DNA from: Nomia melanderi
Taxonomy: Eukaryota > Arthropoda > Insecta > Hymenoptera > Halictidae
Length of the DNA: 64,000 nt
Direction: 5' to 3'
NCBI RefSeq assembly: GCF_051020985.1
Contig: NC_135003.1
Span: 6,751,501-6,815,500, forward strand
The position numbers and the translations under genes were made by a program. The notes under the pieces were generated by a model that made no database searches, was not told the origin of the DNA, and worked only from the letters and a program-made list of their open reading frames with translations. Below, piece by piece: positions 58,769-64,000 of this stretch. The first letter of the stretch is position 1. Every line of letters starts with the position of its first letter.

Positions 58769-59009
58769 CCCCTTGAATGGAAATGACGGGTCTCGCCCGT
58801 GCGTGCTCTCCGCGTGAAAATTGATTTTGAACATTATTTTACAACTCTGCCATATCGTAACCAAAATATTTTTATTATTTTCATTAGTAAATTTAATTGA
58901 ACTTGTGATTCTACAATTTCTTTTACAATAACTGTATCTGTAAAATTGCAACAAAACTAAGTATCGTAAGCAAGAACATCTAAGTGGAAATAAATCGTAA
59001 GGCAAAGGG
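58769..59009 (+). mobile_element. piggyBac-type MITE, family B (second copy)
   Basis: A 241-bp element between TTAA sites at 58765-58768 and 59010-59013. The left end is CCCCTTGAATGG and the right end, read on the minus strand, is CCCTTTGCCTTACGATTTAT, differing by two substitutions over 20 bases from the corresponding end at 9907. The interior is AT-rich except for a short GC-rich palindrome (GACGGGTCTCGCCCGT) near the left end. No coding capacity. Confidence 0.75.
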
Positions 59010-59013
59010 TTAA

Positions 59014-62000
59014 TACTTAAAAAAACGTGTTCAATTTAACGAAAGTCATTTATCCTCAAATCAAGTAATATCGAGTCCAACGCGTAACAGGGATTTCAAA
59101 TTAAATTTGATAAACATGATAAAACTGTTTGTTCCAGATTCTTTGAAATATACTACAAAATTAATGCATTCAATATTTTATAGTTTTTGCAAAGCACAAT
59201 ACAATATATTCTCGACAGAAAATATTCAAATGGAAAATTTGAAGAACCCAGGAACAATACTACACAGATGAATTTTCAATACAAACGTACTATCTTATAA
59301 TAAAGCAATAGTGCCAAAGAAACCATACATAAGACTTTAAACATTTCCAAGAACCCTAGAATCCCAAAACCTCGAAAACTTGCAAGAACCAAAGAAGTCG
59401 AACACCACAGCTCTATTACCTAAATTAGTCGAGTAACATTACACAAGCTCAAAAATTCACAAAAATCGTAGAATACTAACATAGAAACTGGTTTATACAA
59501 ACTACTCAACGTTATACAACATAGAACAACTTCGAAAGCGTCGAACAAATCCCATAGCAGCGTAGCGAAACGCGAGTAGGATCCATCGGAGTCGGTGGAG
59601 TTTCGAGGGGCTGGAATTTCACTCGTCTGCGGGAGAAACGCGGGGGCCACCGGTTAAATGTGGATTTGCAAACAAAGCGGCGTCCCTTTTGTGCGTCTTA
59701 CAACCGGTGTACAGGGTTATTTAAGGTAATACTCCCGCCGCGGTAGGAAAAAAAAAAATGGAAGAATTCATGGAAATTTTCGGACGGACGCTCCGCTTTA
59801 CGGCGTTTTAAACGCTCCGCCGCAGGAAACTTGTCTCTCGGGGGTGGGTTTATTGTTGCTGGGCTCTCGATGCTCTTTTTTCGCTTCTTCTCTCCCTTTC
59901 ACCCCTGTGTCCTCCGTCTTCCCCCTTTTTTTCATTCTTCCCGTCCGAGAAACGCGGGGGGCGGGTGTCTGCTCGTGATAACGCTGCGCGAACAGATTCG
60001 CGGGCGAGTTTCTTTTATTAACGAGTCCGCGGATGTTTATAAAATTTATGGTCTGCGTAAATTCGCAGGGCTCAAATGAATTTGTTCAGGTTAATAAAGA
60101 TCAACCCCATTCTTGCTTTGTCGTTTGAGATAAAACATCGTTTAGCGGATAAAACAAGTCTTTTCCTATTTCTGTGAAATAAAATGCATAATCTAGTATT
60201 CTGTAATAATTTCATTTATTATAATAATCTTTGAGATAAGGGATGTTTTGTTACGAAATATTGCTCTGGTTCGTATGACATCGTTTACAGAAGTAATTCG
60301 ATTTAATTTGAACGTTATTTAAGATTAAAATTAGATATATACTAATATCAAAATCTAACAAAAATAATAGACTGTTACAAGAATCACTAAAATATTACGA
60401 AATTTTAAAGGATCGAAATTAATACCCATGACAAAAAATATTCACCAACACGTCCCGCTTTGTCATGAGAAACGAGTCGACCAGTCGTGAATGTTAACAC
60501 AACTATTAACGAGCGGACGCGTCGGTTAAACACGTATATTCCACGTTACTAATTTTCGTGAAACGTTTAATTGAACAGAAGCGTTTAATGATAACGCAGG
60601 CTTCATTACCATCGCAGTAAACGAAATATTTGAATAATCCAAAGCGACAGCCCGCGGCGGAAGGTGCTCGAATATTAATATTTATTAATAATGCAGGAAG
60701 AACGCGTGCGATTCGCGTGTACCGAAAACAGACTAAAAGGAAAACGCCGTTTCGCGCGCTGTTCGCTTTGAGGATGGAAACAAGTACGCGTCGCTATTAT
60801 TTTTCGCTGTTTTTGACGCCGACAGGAGTTTCCGTTAATTACGCCATGCAATGGAAGAAAGAAAAAACAACGCGCTTTAATTATTCGACCACGGAGATAA
60901 TAAACGACAGAGAGCGACGGGAGAAACGCGAGAATACGAGAGCGCATCGGCATTATCCCAGATTTTTCTGTTGGTACCCGTCGGCACGTCGATTCCTGTT
61001 TGTTTCCTCTTTCATTTTCCACAAATGGATCCCTGTTTCTCGCTTTTCTCTGAGAATTACCTGTGATACAACCCCGTGTACACTGCATAATTATTACGCT
61101 ACTAATTCTACGGTAAACGAAAAACAAAAGGGTAAACGTAGAATGAAAAATGAAAGTAATCAAATGAAAGAGGGAAACGAAACGTAAATTAAAATGGAGA
61201 AGCGTAAAATGTAGAACACTTTTCTGCAGAAGGCTATTTTATATGAATAATAGTAGCATTTAATAAAAAAACAAGAACGAGAACACTTTGTTATTGTTAA
61301 TCGAGAGCTTGTGTGCACTTTTATTTCGGTTTTTTACGGAAGCATAAAGGAAAGAAAAATATAGACAAGCGTGAATTGGTTTGTCGAACAGAAAATCCTC
61401 GAAAACATAGAACACGCTATTTTTTTCATAAAATGTTCTGTTGTGGAAACAATTGGCTTTGAAAGTTCCATGTGACACGTGGACTTCGTTCTGTATCACA
61501 ATAAGTAGAAACGGCTGGCAACGAACAGACGCGCCAGCGATGACCTATTCAACGGCACGCGTGTACCGACAAAACTAAACCCGAATTTTTTTTCCTTTCT
61601 AGTTACGACAAAAAGTTCGTCTTTTATTTTCAATTGATTTTCCCCTCGATTCCTTTTTATCTCTTCGAAGTAATTTACAATTTTTTTGTAAGAACAGTTG
61701 GTAAATTATTATAAATATTTGGCATAATTATTTGCAGTCATTGGTTTTAGATATGAACATTCGTTTTCTTCATTAATTCTTCATTTTTCTTTCTGAAAAC
61801 AAGGCCAGTTATATCACAAAACCTGTATCTTAAATTCTCAATGAAATATTAGATTATATAAAACATTATCTGAATATTCTCTCAGACTTTCCAAAACGTG
61901 AAGCCAATTACAAGAAAAAAGTATTCTTCTTTCGCTTCCAACTGATTTTCTTTTCGTATAATCACCAATTCCAATCGTGAACCACTAAAATATCCGTAAC

Positions 62001-63184
62001 AACGTTAAAAGGTTTCCATAGGGCCAGTTCGATGGTAAATTTTTATTCGGCCGCCGGTCGTAACCGTAAAAATTTTTTCAAATTAAAAAATTCGTGACAT
62101 CCCCGGCGCGCGATACGTACACGGTCGACAGGGCAAACGAGGGAATTTATTGTTCGTTGGTCACGAAACAGATGCTTCAGCACGGAATTAATACGCTTTT
62201 ATGTTTTGCATTCTCCCCTCCCTCGTGTGCCCCGCGTTCCCGATGCCCAACGAGCGTTCTACGGTCGACGGAGTAATTAAAGCGCATTTTTCAGTCGTGG
62301 TTAGTAATTAACGAAAATTTCGGTCCGGCCGTCGGAGGACCGACGCCGAAATGATTGCGTCGCAACCGGCATTTTTATACAATGATACCGAGCCAACGGC
62401 GCGGGAGCCAATAAACGTTGCCCGTACGCGAGAAAACGAGTCAGAAATATGGAGCATGATTTTTTTTGATTATACACTCCTTTAACATCCATTTGGCGCG
62501 TACGCGTATCGCCAGGCTCTTCCGCTTGTATCGGAATTTGTAAATATTCCGTCGGTCGTGTAACGTTATTTATTTCCCGCGATAAGTTAATGTAAAGGGA
62601 GGTAGAAGTGTCAACTGTACGTTGAATTTGGCACGTTCGCCAATAAATTCTTAGAACACTAAACGCCACTGCCCGACAAGTGTGTCCCATTTACGAGATA
62701 CGGACTAAAAGTTCAACAAGCTCGGTGTTAGATGAAGTCACCGATGTATATCAGTCGCAATTCATCTGCCTACGCGTTCTGACCAAGTTACTGAGTTATA
62801 TAGCGATCGTGATGAATCGTTGTGGTTAACGTCGGATGTGAATCTTGATCATTGTAAATAAATTTGTCGCGATTAACGTGATATTTAAATGTCATATTTT
62901 TTGTGTAACATTACAATGTTATACTGTTTGAGTAATGACAGTTAGATAATTGTTATTTGTAATGTTATTAAATATTTATTAGCAATATAAATTAATTAGT
63001 CAAATAATGTTAAAATAATGGTTGAATATTTATTAGCAACATAGGTCGGTCAATAAAATATGAAATAAAATTAAAATAATACTTAAAAGGTCGACACAAT
63101 GAAAAATAGAGTAGTTAAAGGGAAAATATGTGTTCTAACGAGCCCTCTGACGGTTTGTACTGGAAATACAGTCACGTGACTCAC
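59014..63184. other. No gene seen
   Basis: AT-rich with GC-rich patches at 59.6-60.05, 60.65-61.1 and 62.1-62.7 kb. The 185-codon plus frame at 60630-61187 is fully overlapped by a 162-codon minus frame and has basic, low-information composition. Confidence 0.4.
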
Positions 63185-63250
63185 CATTTTGTAACGATCC
63201 GCCATTTGGTGAGCAGTCATTTCAGTCACGGTTCCCAACCGCGCATCCAT
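63185..63250 (-). CDS. Candidate short first coding exon on the minus strand
   Basis: On the minus strand an ATG at 63250 opens 22 codons (MDARLGTVTEMTAHQMADRY, then KM) that run directly into GTGAGT at 63184-63179, a consensus donor. The region upstream of the ATG is AT-rich with a poor start-codon context (T at -3). An alternative N-terminal exon of a gene continuing to lower coordinates is possible, but no partner exon was found and the peptide is unfamiliar. Confidence 0.15.
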
Positions 63251-64000
63251 TAAACATTGAGCAAGCCGAATAAAAATCAACTTATTTACATTTTTCCGCG
63301 TATATCAGCTAGCGGGTACATTGAAACGCATTTTCATTCAGCCGGCGGGATTCAATTCGACGGCATTAACGATTCGGCAAAGGTGTGAAAACGATACGCG
63401 TTTGATTCGTGTCCATTCCGGACGGCCGGTCACAATTACACACATAAATTTTTAGAACACGCTGGAATGGGTAAAGTGTGTTCGCACGAAAATAATCCTC
63501 CATAACGCTTCACCTGTTATTTTTTTTTTCTATTTTTGAGATCCGTGCCGTTCCTCTCGCCGCGAAATGCAGTTATCGGTTAATTACGAATATATGTTTT
63601 TCGATGCCGTTTTGGAACTTCTTATTTAAGATTTTCGTATTAATTTTGTGATTATGTTCTATCAATAAAAATAAGTATAAAATATTATCAAACGAAAGTC
63701 GAAGGAATGAATTATTAAAATGATTTATCTTAAAATAGTCTATTGCCTAAGTTTTTCGAAATGGTATTAACATCCGAATGATTCTCGAATGTTTTTTATT
63801 ACTAATTTGAATACCGTTGTTACTTCAATTTCAATTAAACCACTTCGTTCGTGTAACGGCGGAAAAGCAATTTTATTAATGAAACTCAATGGTAAACAAC
63901 ATATTTATCTCTGTCTTTCCAAAATTCATTTTCCTATTTTCAAGATTCATTTTTCGATGAATTGTTAAAACGGAACGCTGAGCGATCCCCATCGAAATCG
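63251..64000. other. No gene seen
   Basis: A GC-richer block to about 63.6 kb, then AT-rich sequence to the window edge. No open frame or repeat stands out. Confidence 0.5.

Noticed and set aside
60630..61187. 185-codon plus-strand frame
   Set aside because: It is mirrored by a 162-codon minus frame. The composition is arginine/lysine-rich and no start context or family is evident.
1..64000. CRISPR arrays, operons, prophage, ribosomal RNA
   Set aside because: No regular direct-repeat/spacer array, no closely packed same-strand genes with ribosome binding sites, and no rRNA-like conserved segments were seen. The sequence is eukaryotic in character.

Overview
The window reads as nuclear DNA of an insect, most likely a hymenopteran and possibly a bee. 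It is AT-rich with unmethylated-looking, CpG-rich GC patches. It has introns with GT-AG boundaries, an arthropod-type TATA/TCAGT core promoter, many TTAA-flanked piggyBac-type elements and almost no coding sequence. The species assignment is inference; nothing here fixes the genus. There is no operon, CRISPR array, phage or other prokaryotic structure.

One gene is recognised with confidence. At 17.6-17.8 kb on the minus strand lies the first coding exon of a prolyl 4-hydroxylase alpha subunit (signal peptide plus the start of the N-terminal peptide-binding/dimerisation domain). Its donor and acceptor are clear, and a probable 5'-UTR exon lies just upstream (about 18.4 kb). I found no second coding exon in the 17.6 kb downstream of it on its strand, so its first coding intron appears to run off the left edge. 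Two splice-bounded open segments on the plus strand at 2.4 and 3.6 kb share a compatible reading phase and may be exons of another gene nested in that intron. Weaker exon candidates are at 31.4, 36.2/36.3 and 63.2 kb.

The rest, about 46 kb to the right of the hydroxylase, is intergenic or intronic. It holds an orphan TATA-Inr promoter at 40.24 kb, a tRNA-Gly-like relic with a perfect B box at 37.75 kb, an internally deleted piggyBac element with a residual transposase N-terminus at 50.3-51.35 kb, at least four piggyBac-type MITEs (8.4, 9.5, 9.9 and 58.8 kb, perhaps another at 56.7 kb), and one element with a 13-bp TIR in the CAGGGTG style at 39.0-39.5 kb. Several degenerate tandem arrays (10.7, 18.7, 20.7, 26.7 and 45.5-46.3 kb) and scattered short-period GAAACTTT-type tracts (32.7, 43.2, 52.2 and 58.5 kb) fill much of the remainder. 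Most longer open frames lie in GC-rich or polypurine patches, overlap open frames on the other strand, and are not supported as genes.

I found no convincing previously undescribed multi-gene system. The points most worth following are the decayed but dated-looking piggyBac family, the orphan promoter, the possible nested gene and the recurrent periodic tracts.
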